The position numbers and the translations under genes were made by a program. From an uncultured Gammaproteobacteria bacterium (GTDB lineage Bacteria > Pseudomonadota > Gammaproteobacteria > SZUA-229), in contig CALLCZ010000049.1 in NCBI GenBank assembly GCA_937998645.1, positions 1-32,038 of the forward strand: DNA of 32,038 nucleotides, read 5' to 3'. Positions within the stretch are counted from its first letter, which is position 1; each line of letters begins with the position of its first letter. The notes under the pieces were generated by a model. The model was not told the DNA's origin and did no database searches. It saw only the letters and a list, made by a program, of their open reading frames with translations. Below are positions 17,330 to 27,507 of this stretch, in pieces.

Positions 17330-17357
17330 TATACAATTCCTTTTGTTGCTTATACTC

Positions 17358-17387
17358 GGTGCAATACGCTGCGCTATTGCACCCTAC
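17358..17387 (+). repeat. REP palindrome, ftsK-side copy
   Basis: A 30-base hairpin-forming element (GGTGCAATACGCTGCGCT followed by ATTGCACC and CTAC) in inverted orientation to the copy at 16765-16794, with one base different. Together the two copies bound the RAYT gene, the standard layout of a REPtron. Confidence 0.9.
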
Positions 17388-17396
17388 GCATTTAAT

Positions 17397-17436
17397 ATAA
17401 CTTCGCGTTCTTTGCGTCTTCGCGCCTTTGCGTTAA
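17397..17436. repeat. Short GCG-TTT dispersed-type repeat
   Basis: The stretch reads as repeated TTTGCGTC/TTCGCG/CTTTGCG units between the right REP and the ftsK stop codon. Sequence of this type occurs as dispersed intergenic repeats in many proteobacteria, and it resembles the outer repeat modules near 5480-5560 and 25285 in style, but not base for base. Confidence 0.45.
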
Positions 17437-17457
17437 AAATAATTCTCAATACACGCG

Positions 17458-19809
17458 TTAAGCTTCGGGTGGTGGCGGTGCGAGCACCTCTCGCGAACCA
17501 TTCGACTGCATCGCACTCACAACGCCCGCCGATTCCATATCTTCAATCATACGCGCAGCCCGGTTGTAACCGATTTTCAAGCGTCTTTGTACATAGGATA
17601 TTGAAGCCTTGCGTGTTTCAGTGACGATCATCACGGCTTCATCATACAAGGCATCGGTTTCATCACCTGAACCCGCTTGAGGTTTTTCACCCGGCAGTAC
17701 GGTTGAGGTATTTTCCTTTAGGACATCTTCAACATAATCCGGTTCACTCGACCCTTTCAAGTGCTCGGCTACATTGTGTACTTCATGGTCGGCAACGAAT
17801 GCACCGTGCACGCGTGTCGGCAGGTTGCTGCCAACTTCCATGAACAGCATGTCACCATGACCCAGCAGTTGTTCTGCCCCCATCTGATCCAGAATGGTTC
17901 GTGAGTCGACCCGCGATGAAACCTGGAATGCAATTCGACTGGGAATATTGGATTTAATCAGGCCGGTAATCACATCGACCGAAGGTCTTTGTGTAGCCAG
18001 AATCAGGTGAATACCGGATGCACGTGCTTTCTGAGCGAGCCTGGCAATCAGCTCTTCGATCTTCTTGCCAACGACCATGAACAGATCAGCGAACTCATCG
18101 ACCACGACCACGATGTAAGGCAACGGCTTCAACTCTGCCGGTTGTGCACCGGGTGCGGCATGATCAGGATCGAACAGCGGGTCTTCCAGCGGCTTGCCTG
18201 AATCAGCTGCATCTTTCACCTTACGGTTATATCCCGAGATATTTCGCACGCCGAGTGCTGCCATCAGTTCATATCGTGTTTCCATTTCGGCAACACACCA
18301 GCGCAGGGCATTGGCCGCTTCTTTCATGTCGGTTAAAACCGGCGCCAGCAGATGCGGAATACCTTCGTAAACATTCAACTCCAGCATCTTCGGGTCGATC
18401 AGGATCATGCGCACTTCACTGGGCTTGCTCTTGTACAGCATACTCATCAGCAATGCATTCACACAGACCGATTTACCCGAACCGGTGGTGCCGGCCACCA
18501 GCAGGTGAGGCATGCGCGCCAGGTCGGCAACAACCGGCATGCCTGAAATATCCTTACCCAGCCCCAGTGTCAGCGGTGATGATGACTTGTCATATTCTTT
18601 CGACATAAGAATTTCGCTGAGTGACACCAGCTCACGCTGTTCATTGGGTATTTCGAGGCCAACAACGGTTTTACCCGGTATAACTTCAACCACCAGCACA
18701 CTGACGACTGATAATGAGCGTGCCAGGTCTCTTGATAACGCGGTAATCTTGCTCGCTTTTACACCCGGCGCCGGTTGTAACTCGAAACGGGTGACAACCG
18801 GACCGGGATGGACAGCGACGACCTCGACCTCAACGCCAAAATCAGCCAGTTTAATTTCAACCAAGCGTGACAGAGCTTCGAGGGCCTCCTTGGTGAATCC
18901 CTTTTCTGAAGGCTGCGGTTTATCGAGCAAGCGCAACGGCGGCAGCTCGGTATCGATATGCGTATCGAACAGGGCGATCTGTTTCTCCCGATCGAGTCGT
19001 TCGGAGATTTCAACTTTTTTCATCACCGGCTCGATGCGCACCTTGCTGCTGCCCTTGGCCTTGCGTTCTGCCGTTTTCTGTTTGTCTGCCTCGAACACTT
19101 CCTGACGGCGCTGCTTTGCCACCTCGCCTGCTTTGCGCTCCTGCAGATACTCGACAACATCCATCAGCCTGCTAGTCACCCAGCCATAAACTCCGAGCAC
19201 AAATGCACCCACCAGGTCGATTACCCTGAACCATGACAGCCCACTGAACAGGGTAATGCCGGCGAGCAATACTGCCAGCAGAATCAGCGTCGAGCCGAGC
19301 AAACCCAGTACGCCTGCCAGGCCATCGCCCAGCCACTGCCCTAGAATACCGCCACCATCGATGGGTAATATTTCAGCTGGAAGTACAAAATGCAGGCTGG
19401 TGAGTGCACAGCCTGATGCCAGGGTGACAAAGAAACCTGCCCAGCGCAGGCCGAGTACACGATAATTGATTTCATCGCCGTCTGCATCGCTGCGCATACC
19501 GCGCATCACCAGCCAGCCGCTGTAGGCAATCATCACAGGAAGCAAATAGGCCAGAAAGCCGAACAGGCTGAACAGCACATCCGAGAACCAGGCGCCGACG
19601 ACACCTGCGGCATTATCAATACCATTCCGGGAACCGGTATAGGACCAGCCGGGATCGACGGGATTATAGGTAACCAGCGCGGTGAGGAAGAACAGTGCAA
19701 TTGCGACCAGCACAAGCATAGCGCCTTCCCGCAGACCATGCTGGATATGCGTGGTCAGGCCCGAAGTACTACCTGTTGTTGTTATTTTTTTAGGGCGTGC
19801 TTGAGCCAA
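17458..19809 (-). CDS. ftsK: DNA translocase FtsK
   Basis: 783 aa. N-terminal region has four or five membrane helices (about residues 30-200), then a short linker of about 80 charged residues (much shorter than in E. coli), then the alpha/beta motor: [18 protein letters not shown], Walker [16 protein letters not shown] near residue 440, Walker [12 protein letters not shown] near 566, and [13 protein letters not shown]. The C-terminal winged-helix gamma domain (about 715-775, [20 protein letters not shown]) recognises KOPS and activates XerCD recombination. The start is TTG at 19809 with AGGA eight bases upstream, no nearby ATG being in frame. FtsK coordinates chromosome segregation with division. 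In place of lolA directly downstream there is a REP-RAYT unit. Confidence 0.96.
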   Translation of the reverse strand: MAQARPKKITTTGSTSGLTTHIQHGLREGAMLVLVAIALFFLTALVTYNPVDPGWSYTGSRNGIDNAAGVVGAWFSDVLFSLFGFLAYLLPVMIAYSGWLVMRGMRSDADGDEINYRVLGLRWAGFFVTLASGCALTSLHFVLPAEILPIDGGGILGQWLGDGLAGVLGLLGSTLILLAVLLAGITLFSGLSWFRVIDLVGAFVLGVYGWVTSRLMDVVEYLQERKAGEVAKQRRQEVFEADKQKTAERKAKGSSKVRIEPVMKKVEISERLDREKQIALFDTHIDTELPPLRLLDKPQPSEKGFTKEALEALSRLVEIKLADFGVEVEVVAVHPGPVVTRFELQPAPGVKASKITALSRDLARSLSVVSVLVVEVIPGKTVVGLEIPNEQRELVSLSEILMSKEYDKSSSPLTLGLGKDISGMPVVADLARMPHLLVAGTTGSGKSVCVNALLMSMLYKSKPSEVRMILIDPKMLELNVYEGIPHLLAPVLTDMKEAANALRWCVAEMETRYELMAALGVRNISGYNRKVKDAADSGKPLEDPLFDPDHAAPGAQPAELKPLPYIVVVVDEFADLFMVVGKKIEELIARLAQKARASGIHLILATQRPSVDVITGLIKSNIPSRIAFQVSSRVDSRTILDQMGAEQLLGHGDMLFMEVGSNLPTRVHGAFVADHEVHNVAEHLKGSSEPDYVEDVLKENTSTVLPGEKPQAGSGDETDALYDEAVMIVTETRKASISYVQRRLKIGYNRAARMIEDMESAGVVSAMQSNGSREVLAPPPPEA

Positions 19810-19857
19810 ACAAACTGTCCTGAATTTTCAGTAACGACCAATACGGCACTCGGGGCA

Positions 19858-20925
19858 TTATAAACCCAGTTCCTCCTTCAATACAGGGTCAACGACAACA
19901 CCATTTTGCACGGCTGTAGCCGCCTTCAAACCATTGCCCGTGACGCCTTTTTCAAGCAATTCAACAACATACGGCAGAACGGCCGATGACAAGGCCTGTG
20001 ATGCCGTTCTTGGCACCGCACCCGGCATGTTGGGTACGGCATGATGAAGCACGCCATGACGTGTATATACCGGCTGTTCATAGCTGGTAGCCTGGATATT
20101 TTCGACGCTGCCGCCCTGGTCGATGGCAATGTCGACGATCACACTGCCCCTCGACATGCTCTCAACCATGCTTTCCCTGATCACAACAGGAGCCCGCCTG
20201 CCCGCAACCATGACAGCACTGACGACGAGGTCAGCACCACTGACCTCATCAGCGACCGCCTGCTCGCTCGAGAGCTTGCCTGTGCAGTTTTGATAGCGTG
20301 AAACAATCTGCTCCAGACGATCCTGGTTGAGATCAAACACGGTGACACTGGCGCCGATCGACGAAGCGGCTTCAACCACATGCTCACCTGCAACCCCGGC
20401 ACCCAGGACCACGACCTTGCCGTCATCGGTCGTATCGATGCCACCCAGCAGAATGCCTTTGCCGCCGTTGTTTTGAAACAGATAGCCCGCGCCTCCAATC
20501 ACAGCCAGGCGCCCGGCAATGCCGCTCATGGGTGCCAGTAACGGCCTGTGTCCGCTATTATCGACGACCGACTCAAACGCGATGGCGGTCAGACCGATAT
20601 CGCATAACTGCCGGGTGAGTACCGGCTGAGGCGCAAGATGCAGGAAACTGAAAACTGTGTGTCTGGCCTGCAAATGCTTCAGCCCTTCTTCCAGCGGCTG
20701 TTTTACCTTGACGATTAAATCTGCAGATTCGTACAGACTTTCCTGGTTATCAACAATTTCAACTCCGGCATTCCGGTAATCTTCGTCAGTATAGCCACTG
20801 CCAAGACCGGCGCGTGTTTCCATAAATACCTTGTGTCCGACCGAGGTCAACACCGAGCATGCAGCCGGTATCAGTGCAACCCGCCCCTCGCCGTACATAA
20901 TTTCAACCGGAATTCCCGTATTCAT
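19858..20925 (-). CDS. ald: Alanine dehydrogenase
   Basis: 355 aa NAD-dependent enzyme that reversibly deaminates L-alanine to pyruvate and ammonia. Family marks: the N-terminal YGEGRVALIPAACSVL; the substrate Lys in VKVKQP and catalytic His in FLHLAPQPVL; the Rossmann motif VVVLGAGVAGEHVVEAA; the catalytic Asp region VDIAIDQGG; and the C-terminal VPNMPGAVPRTAS. The length is slightly under the usual 370, mostly from the N-terminus. A strong AGGAGG ribosome site lies five bases before the ATG. It is 48 bases upstream of ftsK in the same direction and divergent from trxB, so it may be the first gene of an ald-ftsK unit. Confidence 0.93.
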   Translation of the reverse strand: MNTGIPVEIMYGEGRVALIPAACSVLTSVGHKVFMETRAGLGSGYTDEDYRNAGVEIVDNQESLYESADLIVKVKQPLEEGLKHLQARHTVFSFLHLAPQPVLTRQLCDIGLTAIAFESVVDNSGHRPLLAPMSGIAGRLAVIGGAGYLFQNNGGKGILLGGIDTTDDGKVVVLGAGVAGEHVVEAASSIGASVTVFDLNQDRLEQIVSRYQNCTGKLSSEQAVADEVSGADLVVSAVMVAGRRAPVVIRESMVESMSRGSVIVDIAIDQGGSVENIQATSYEQPVYTRHGVLHHAVPNMPGAVPRTASQALSSAVLPYVVELLEKGVTGNGLKAATAVQNGVVVDPVLKEELGL

Positions 20926-20982
20926 TCTGCCTCCTGTTAAACATTCAGTGATATGACAATCGCATTCGTACGAGATTCATAA

Positions 20983-22014
<1,032 letters not shown>

Positions 22015-22026
22015 TTATCAGCGTTT

Positions 22027-23145
22027 ATGAAACTGACGACAGTTTCATCAATAGCTGAAATCAAGCCGCATGAGTGGAATGCCCTCGCGGCTTCGGGCAA
22101 TCCGTTTGTTCAGTATGATTTTATTCTTGCACTGGAGCAGCATAATTGCCTGGAACCCTGGGGCTGGCAGCCGCATTATATAGTCGCTTATGATGGTAGA
22201 TCGCTCGCCGGCGCCTGCCCTGCCTATGTAAAACACAACTCATACGGCGAGTTCGTTTTCGACTGGGCATGGGCGGATGCCTACCAGAGAAACGGGCTCG
22301 AGTATTACCCGAAACTCGTCATCGCAGCACCTTTCACACCTGCATTCGGCCCGCGCCTGTTAACAGGCACTGGCGATGACAAGGCAGTCATCAAACAGCA
22401 GTTAATTCAGGCAGCTGTTGATACGGTCGATGAAAACAACATGTCGGGTGCACACTGGCTGTTCTGTGAAGCCGATGACCGCGAACATTTGCAACAGGCA
22501 GGCATGTTGATGCGCAGTGATTTCCAGTATCACTGGTCAAACAACCGTTATCAGGATTTCGAACATTTTCTTTCTCATCTGAGCAGCAAGAAGCGCAAAA
22601 ATATACGCCGAGAACGCAGAAAAGTAAGCGCTGCAAACATCACAACAGAAGTCATCAAAGGCGATGATCTCAATGAAGAACAATGGCACATCCTGTATGA
22701 CTTTTATCGAATAACATTCCTGAAGAAATCCGGTGCACCAACCCTGTCACTGGAATTCTTTCAGGCCATGTCACATCGGCTTCGCGCAATATTCGCCAGA
22801 CACGAAACCAGGATTGTCGCAGGCGCTATCTGCTTTGAGAACAGCAACACCCTGTATGGCAGGCACTGGGGCTGTTATGAAGATTATGACGGCCTGCATT
22901 TTGAAGTATGCTACTACACGGCTATTGATTACTGCATCAAACAGGGTCTGCAACGCTTCGAGCCCGGCGCCCAGGGTGAACATAAAATTGCCCGTGGTTT
23001 CATGCCGACCCGGACCTTTTCAGCACACTGGCTCGCACACGAGGGGTTTCGCGACGCCATCCGTCAGCACCTGGAAATTGAAGCAAATGCCATGGATGAT
23101 TATTATCAACAGCTTATAGCGAGTCAGCCTTATAAACTCGGTTAG
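22027..23145 (+). CDS. FemAB/GNAT-like protein of the peptidogalycan-biosynthesis family (COG3146, PF04339)
   Basis: 372 aa, soluble. The pattern EWNALAASGNPFVQYDFILALE, the acidic/aromatic FVFDWAWADAYQRNGLEYYPKL segment, FTPAFGPRLL, and the C-terminal GRHWGCYEDYDGLHFEVCYY and FEPGAQGEHKIARGFMP match the COG3146 family, whose acyltransferase-like fold is related to FemX/FemAB. The reaction has not been established for this family as far as I know. It is directly downstream of trxB (12 bases). Many gammaproteobacterial copies have the same length and C-terminal motifs, so it is probably functional. Confidence 0.88.
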   Translation: MKLTTVSSIAEIKPHEWNALAASGNPFVQYDFILALEQHNCLEPWGWQPHYIVAYDGRSLAGACPAYVKHNSYGEFVFDWAWADAYQRNGLEYYPKLVIAAPFTPAFGPRLLTGTGDDKAVIKQQLIQAAVDTVDENNMSGAHWLFCEADDREHLQQAGMLMRSDFQYHWSNNRYQDFEHFLSHLSSKKRKNIRRERRKVSAANITTEVIKGDDLNEEQWHILYDFYRITFLKKSGAPTLSLEFFQAMSHRLRAIFARHETRIVAGAICFENSNTLYGRHWGCYEDYDGLHFEVCYYTAIDYCIKQGLQRFEPGAQGEHKIARGFMPTRTFSAHWLAHEGFRDAIRQHLEIEANAMDDYYQQLIASQPYKLG

Positions 23146-23273
23146 CCCTGGAACATTGCCAGTTCCAGATCAATGATTACTCAAATAAATCTCCCCAGCA
23201 CTTGAATTGCGCATTGAGCTTACATAGGATTGCCCTCTCTACACACCGACATTGAGCATCACCGGAAACAACC

Positions 23274-24080
23274 ATGAAATTCTTCTCACGTTTATTTATA
23301 TCAATGCTGTTCCTGCTTGGCATTGCCAGTACCTCTGTTGCTGCATCGCAGGACGTTTTTGACGAGATCATCAAAAAGGGTGAAATACGTGTCGGCATTT
23401 CAATCATGGCGCCATGGGTCATGAAAGACAAAGACGGCAACTATGTCGGCTTTGAAATAGACGTCGCCAAACAACTGGCCAGCGACATGGGTGTGAAACC
23501 CGTGTTCAAGGAATATGAATGGAACAAGCTGATACCGGCCCTGGAAAAAAAGCAAATCGACATCATCGCCTCCGGAATATCGATCACTCCGAAGCGCGGC
23601 CTCAAGGTCAGATTCAGCAATCCTTACTCAAGCTCGGGGTATAACCTGGTTTCAAACCTGAAACTGACCAAGGATTTCACCAGCATCAAGGATCTGAATG
23701 ACAGCAAGGTTTACATAGGCGTGGTCAAGGGCACGGTCTCGGAGGGCCTGGCACCCAAGGTATTCCCAAGAGCAAAAATAGACACCTTTAAAGATAATCG
23801 AGAGGCAACCGATGCCGTTGTCAACGGCACGATTCATGCCTATGTCGCATCTGCGCCCACGCCACGCTTCGTCGCACTGAAATACCCGGATGAAGTCGAT
23901 TTACCGCTGGAAAAACCCCTGCTCCTTACCAAAGAGGGTTTTGCGATCAACAAGCATAACCCGGAAATGCTGGCTTATCTGAATTCCTGGATCGTTGCAC
24001 ACGATGCTGATGCCTGGCTAAAGAGCACCCATTCGTACTGGTTCAAATCATTGAAGTGGCGGCACAAGATTAGTGAATAA
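23274..24080 (+). CDS. Periplasmic amino-acid-type substrate-binding protein (SBP_bac_3 family)
   Basis: 268 aa with a signal peptide (MKFFSRLFIS then a hydrophobic run to SVAA). The mature protein is a two-lobed extracellular solute-binding domain of family 3: GEIRVGISIMAPWVMKD, GFEIDVAKQLASDMG, WNKLIPALEKKQIDIIASG, SITPKRGLKVRFSNPY, and DAVVNGTIHAYVASAPTP. No ABC permease or ATPase gene is adjacent. The next gene begins three bases after its stop, so the pair is co-transcribed. Ligand probably a polar amino acid or related compound, but this cannot be read from the sequence. Confidence 0.87.
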   Translation: MKFFSRLFISMLFLLGIASTSVAASQDVFDEIIKKGEIRVGISIMAPWVMKDKDGNYVGFEIDVAKQLASDMGVKPVFKEYEWNKLIPALEKKQIDIIASGISITPKRGLKVRFSNPYSSSGYNLVSNLKLTKDFTSIKDLNDSKVYIGVVKGTVSEGLAPKVFPRAKIDTFKDNREATDAVVNGTIHAYVASAPTPRFVALKYPDEVDLPLEKPLLLTKEGFAINKHNPEMLAYLNSWIVAHDADAWLKSTHSYWFKSLKWRHKISE

Positions 24081-24083
24081 ATA

Positions 24084-24446
24084 ATGATATTCCAGCCGAA
24101 TACTGTCCAGTTCAACAGCCAGTCTAATTTCTGGCTGTTCTCTCTTTTGCTGCTGAGTGCTGCCGCTATTGCCGGCAGTGGCGGCCTGCTCGAACTGCCC
24201 GAGCATTACCGAGCGCCGCTATCTGAAGTCGTCTATGAAGAACACACCACATGGCGTGCTACACCTGAAGATGATAACGGCTGGCGCAGGGGTGATGGTG
24301 ATCTTATTCATCAGGGACAGCGGCGCAAGGAAGTCCTTCCAAGATGGGATTATGGTGAGCAAAGAGACCGCACCCTTGACAACATTTTCATGAATGAAGG
24401 TGAACTGGCCAGACCGAAGACAAACGTATTCAAATATAACTTTTAA
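24084..24446 (+). CDS. Unknown small exported or membrane-anchored protein
   Basis: 120 aa, not recognised. Residues about 16-34 are hydrophobic (FWLFSLLLLSAAAIAG), with no positive charge before them, so it may be an uncleaved anchor or an unusual signal peptide. The rest is highly charged and rich in Trp/Arg/Asp/Glu (TTWRATPEDDNGWRRGDG; later RRKEVLPRWDYGEQRDR), ending in an aromatic KYNF. Three bases separate it from the binding protein and eight from aat, so it is likely expressed with them. No cysteine is present in the sequence. Confidence 0.6.
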   Translation: MIFQPNTVQFNSQSNFWLFSLLLLSAAAIAGSGGLLELPEHYRAPLSEVVYEEHTTWRATPEDDNGWRRGDGDLIHQGQRRKEVLPRWDYGEQRDRTLDNIFMNEGELARPKTNVFKYNF

Positions 24447-24454
24447 ATACATCA

Positions 24455-25105
24455 ATGTCTTCAATAGTATGGCTTGAGGATAACAATTTCGAATTTCCTC
24501 CTGTCGAGCAGGCCTATACAGAACCAGACGGTTTACTGGCCGCCGGTGGTTCGTTGTCACCGGAGATACTGCTAAAGGCCTACCGTCACGGCATCTTTCC
24601 CTGGTATTCGCAGGGCCAGCCGATTCTCTGGTGGTCACCCGACCCGCGCTGCGTGCTCTTCCCCGAAAATTTAAAGATATCACGCAGTTTCAGAAAAACA
24701 CTGAACAAAAACCTGTATGAAATCAGACGGGACACTGCATTTCGAGATGTCATGCAGAACTGCGCAAAACCACGCAACGACGATGCCGGCACATGGATAA
24801 CCGCTGACATGCTGGCAGCTTATACGCACATGCACGAGCTGGGTTACGCACATTCGATTGAATGCTGGCAGCATGATGAACTTGTTGGCGGCTTGTATGG
24901 CATGTCTATCGGTAAGGTATTTTTCGGCGAATCCATGTTCAGCCGCAAAGTGGATGCATCGAAAGTTGCGCTAGAATATTTATGCAATACCGTCAGGCCA
25001 AAACTGATAGACGTACAGGTTTATTCAGAACACATGGAACGCCTGGGTGCCGAGATGATACCGCGCAGGCGCTTTATCGAATACCTGGACAAGTACTGCG
25101 GCTGA
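24455..25105 (+). CDS. aat: Leucyl/phenylalanyl-tRNA-protein transferase
   Basis: 216 aa. The family core is present: FPPVEQAYTEPDGLLAAGG, the RHGIFPWYSQGQPILWWSPD stretch, VLFPENLKISRSFRKTL, TWITADMLAAYTHMHELG, GKVFFGESMFS and the C-terminal MIPRRRFIEYL. Aat adds Leu or Phe from tRNA to proteins with N-terminal Arg or Lys, marking them for ClpAP. In many gammaproteobacteria it is followed by an arginyl-tRNA-protein transferase (ate/bpt) and infA; those are not in this window. It starts eight bases after the small unknown gene, and no clear ribosome site is visible. Confidence 0.96.
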   Translation: MSSIVWLEDNNFEFPPVEQAYTEPDGLLAAGGSLSPEILLKAYRHGIFPWYSQGQPILWWSPDPRCVLFPENLKISRSFRKTLNKNLYEIRRDTAFRDVMQNCAKPRNDDAGTWITADMLAAYTHMHELGYAHSIECWQHDELVGGLYGMSIGKVFFGESMFSRKVDASKVALEYLCNTVRPKLIDVQVYSEHMERLGAEMIPRRRFIEYLDKYCG

Positions 25106-25120
25106 AACTTTTGTTTCACA

Positions 25121-25306
25121 GCAGAGGCGCCGAGACGCAGAGACTATAACAGGGATTCGTAGAAGCGACTTTAGTCGCGAACAATCCATCAGATCGCGAT
25201 GAATTCGCGGCTAAAGCCTGTGCTGAGCAAAGCCGAAGGGCCGCTCCTACAGTTCAAGATCAATACACCAAAACAAGAATATACCTCTGCGTCTCGGCGC
25301 CACTGC
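25121..25306. repeat. Nested REP/palindrome block downstream of aat
   Basis: Outer arms at 25121-25142 and 25285-25306 match in inverted orientation at 21 of 22 bases (GCGCCGAGACGCAGAG against its reverse complement). Inside, REP-like units face each other: GTAGAAGCGACTTTAGTCGC at 25160-25179 and a GCGGCTAAAGCC to GGCCGCTCCTAC stretch at about 25206-25250. The inner units look related to those at 13088-13110. The block fills most of the 261 bases between aat and the next gene; no gene is seen in it. Confidence 0.8.
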
Positions 25307-25366
25307 GGTTTATAAATATTTTACGGATGTTAAAGTGGATTAATCCTGCGAAAGGGTAATCACGGC

Positions 25367-26797
25367 ATGCAACAGGAAAATACCTACGAACTGGTCTCGG
25401 CACTGTTTATCAAGCTGCTCGCGCTGGTTTATTTCATCGCTTTTGCTTCGCTTTCCGGTCAGATCGTCGGGCTGATCGGACAGGACGGCATCCTGCCGGT
25501 TACCGATTTACTGGAGTATGGAACGACTCATTTCGGATGGAAACGCTACCTGGCGTATCCGACAATATTCTGGATAAACGCCGGCGATACCGCACTGACC
25601 GCAGCCACATGGCTGGGGTGTGCGTTCTCGGTGTTGCTTTTCCTCAATTACAAAACGCGGTTCTCGCTGATCGCACTGTACATCCTCTACCTCTCGCTGT
25701 ATCACGCAAGCCAGACATTCCTGAATTTCCAGTGGGATTACCTGCTGATCGAAGCCGGTTTTCTCGCGATATTTCTGACGCCGAATTCACGCATTATTAT
25801 TTTGCTCTACCGCTGGTTACTGTTCAGGCTCAGGTTCATGTCGGGGCTGTCGAAGATCGTCAGTAATGACCCTGGCTGGGCCGGTCTGTCAGCGCTTGCT
25901 TTCTACTTCGAGACACAGCCTCTTCCGCATATTGGCGGCTGGTATGCGCACCAGTTACCTGAATGGATTTTAATACTTGCAACAGCTGCAGTGCTGTTTA
26001 TAGAACTGGTTGTTCCTTTCATGATGTTCATGTCGCGTAAATACCGCTTCATTGCAGCCTGGATTACGATCTGCCTTCAGCTGCTGATCATCATCACCAG
26101 CAACCACAACTGGTTCAACATACTGACCATCATACTTTGCCTGTTCCTTTTCGATGACAAGGCTGTCAGGAAGGCCCTGCCCGCCAGCCTGTGCAACTGG
26201 TTGCTTGAGCAGAAACAACTGGCAAGCATCACGTCTTTGTTAAGGCTTCCATCATACGTGTTTGCAGCCATCATCCTGGTTACCAGCAGCATCCAGATAT
26301 GGGAAATGGCTTCCGGCATCAGACTGACAGGTAATTCAGCACGGGTTCTTGACTACGTTCAACGCTGGTCACTGGCTAATCCCTACCATGTTTTTCCCAC
26401 GGTAAACCAGCAGCGCGTAGAGCTTGTTATTGAAGGCACCGTTGATGGCCGGACCTGGCTACCCTACAAATTCAAATACAAACCCGGCGAATTGAATAAA
26501 CCGCTTTATGTTGTGATTCCACACCAGCCTCGCCTCGACTGGATGATATGGTTCGTGCCGCTCCACCCTGTATTCGAGTACTGGTTCGAAAACTTCCTTT
26601 ATGCCCTGCTGGATAATTCGCCCGGCGTCACCGCCTTGCTGGAGCACAATCCCTTCCCCGACACACCGCCTGTAGCCATCAGGGTGCAGGCATTCGAATA
26701 CCAATTCACAGACATTGACGAGCATGAAGCCACAGGCAACTGGTGGAAAATCAGATACCTCGGGCCATTTGACCCCTTACCCCTGGTAAGCCGGTAA
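25367..26797 (+). CDS. Lipase maturation factor (LMF1-like) multi-pass membrane protein
   Basis: 476 aa with about eight to ten hydrophobic segments in the first two thirds. The LMF family signatures are clear: LNFQWDYLLIEAGFLAIFL, the RFMSGLSKI loop, ALAFYFETQPLP, and near the C-terminus NPFPDTPPVAIRVQAFEYQF. The last 150 residues form a soluble domain. Eukaryotic LMF1 helps fold lipases in the ER; the function of bacterial homologues is not established. An AAGGG ribosome site lies about ten bases before the ATG. It is separated from its neighbours and may be transcribed alone. No lipase gene is in the window. Confidence 0.85.
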   Translation: MQQENTYELVSALFIKLLALVYFIAFASLSGQIVGLIGQDGILPVTDLLEYGTTHFGWKRYLAYPTIFWINAGDTALTAATWLGCAFSVLLFLNYKTRFSLIALYILYLSLYHASQTFLNFQWDYLLIEAGFLAIFLTPNSRIIILLYRWLLFRLRFMSGLSKIVSNDPGWAGLSALAFYFETQPLPHIGGWYAHQLPEWILILATAAVLFIELVVPFMMFMSRKYRFIAAWITICLQLLIIITSNHNWFNILTIILCLFLFDDKAVRKALPASLCNWLLEQKQLASITSLLRLPSYVFAAIILVTSSIQIWEMASGIRLTGNSARVLDYVQRWSLANPYHVFPTVNQQRVELVIEGTVDGRTWLPYKFKYKPGELNKPLYVVIPHQPRLDWMIWFVPLHPVFEYWFENFLYALLDNSPGVTALLEHNPFPDTPPVAIRVQAFEYQFTDIDEHEATGNWWKIRYLGPFDPLPLVSR

Positions 26798-26994
26798 AAT
26801 CAGGATGACAGGCCCGAAAATCGATATCCGGCGCATAATGACGCTGCAGTATGGGATTTGTTGCTACCCGCTGTTAGAATCCTCTCAGCATTATGAACTA
26901 CAATGAATCAGGGTTTATACTGAATATTCAATAACTTCTAATTCGAAAAAATGCTCAGCCCTGCATCTTTCGAATTACTTGTTCAATCCGATTA

Positions 26995-27459
26995 TTGGCG
27001 GTTATCCAGGTGTTTTACAGATTCTTCATATATCCTGATATCAAGGTCAGTCTGATCTTCATTCTGCTACTGTTTTCTTCAGGCCTGTCAGCCGAAGACA
27101 AGCCACATGCCCCTGAAAGTATCGAAGGCGCTACAATCGTTAGCGCAGAGGAAGCCATAGACCTGATCCTGAATAATCCGGACCTGATCGTGATCGATGC
27201 CCGCAAAAAAACAGAATTTGTCAAAGGCCATATCGAGGGAGCGATTAATATGCTGAATACAAAAATGAAACGCGATGACCTGGAGAAGGTTGCAGCTGAT
27301 AAATCCGGGCCCATCCTGTTCTACTGCAATGGCACGCGCTGCATGCGAAGCGCTGATGCAATCAGAAAAGCGAAGCAGTGGGACTATACCAATCTGATCT
27401 GGTTTCGTGGTGGCTGGAAAGAGTGGACCGATAAAATGCTCCCCGTTGTGACCGAGTGA
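26995..27459 (+). CDS. Periplasmic single-domain rhodanese-like protein
   Basis: 154 aa. An N-terminal hydrophobic segment (VSLIFILLLFSSGLSA) after a basic start indicates export. The rhodanese domain follows: LIVIDARKKTEFVKGHIEGA, then the active-site loop ILFYCNGTRCMRSADAI, with two cysteines five residues apart, and WFRGGWKEWTD. Such loops carry sulfane sulfur on the first Cys; the second Cys could form a disulfide. The start is uncertain: TTG at 26995 is the first available, while GTG at 27010 would give a more ordinary signal peptide. It lies 48 bases before the HAMP-PAS gene. Confidence 0.8.
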   Translation: MAVIQVFYRFFIYPDIKVSLIFILLLFSSGLSAEDKPHAPESIEGATIVSAEEAIDLILNNPDLIVIDARKKTEFVKGHIEGAINMLNTKMKRDDLEKVAADKSGPILFYCNGTRCMRSADAIRKAKQWDYTNLIWFRGGWKEWTDKMLPVVTE

Positions 27460-27507
27460 TGCAGTCAAACCGGTAATAGCCTGATAGCCACCAAGCCAGT
27501 TGTTCAC

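Noticed and set aside
26951..27060. ATG at 26951 as a start for the rhodanese
   Set aside because: It is in a different frame and reaches a stop soon after, and its translation shows no family resemblance.
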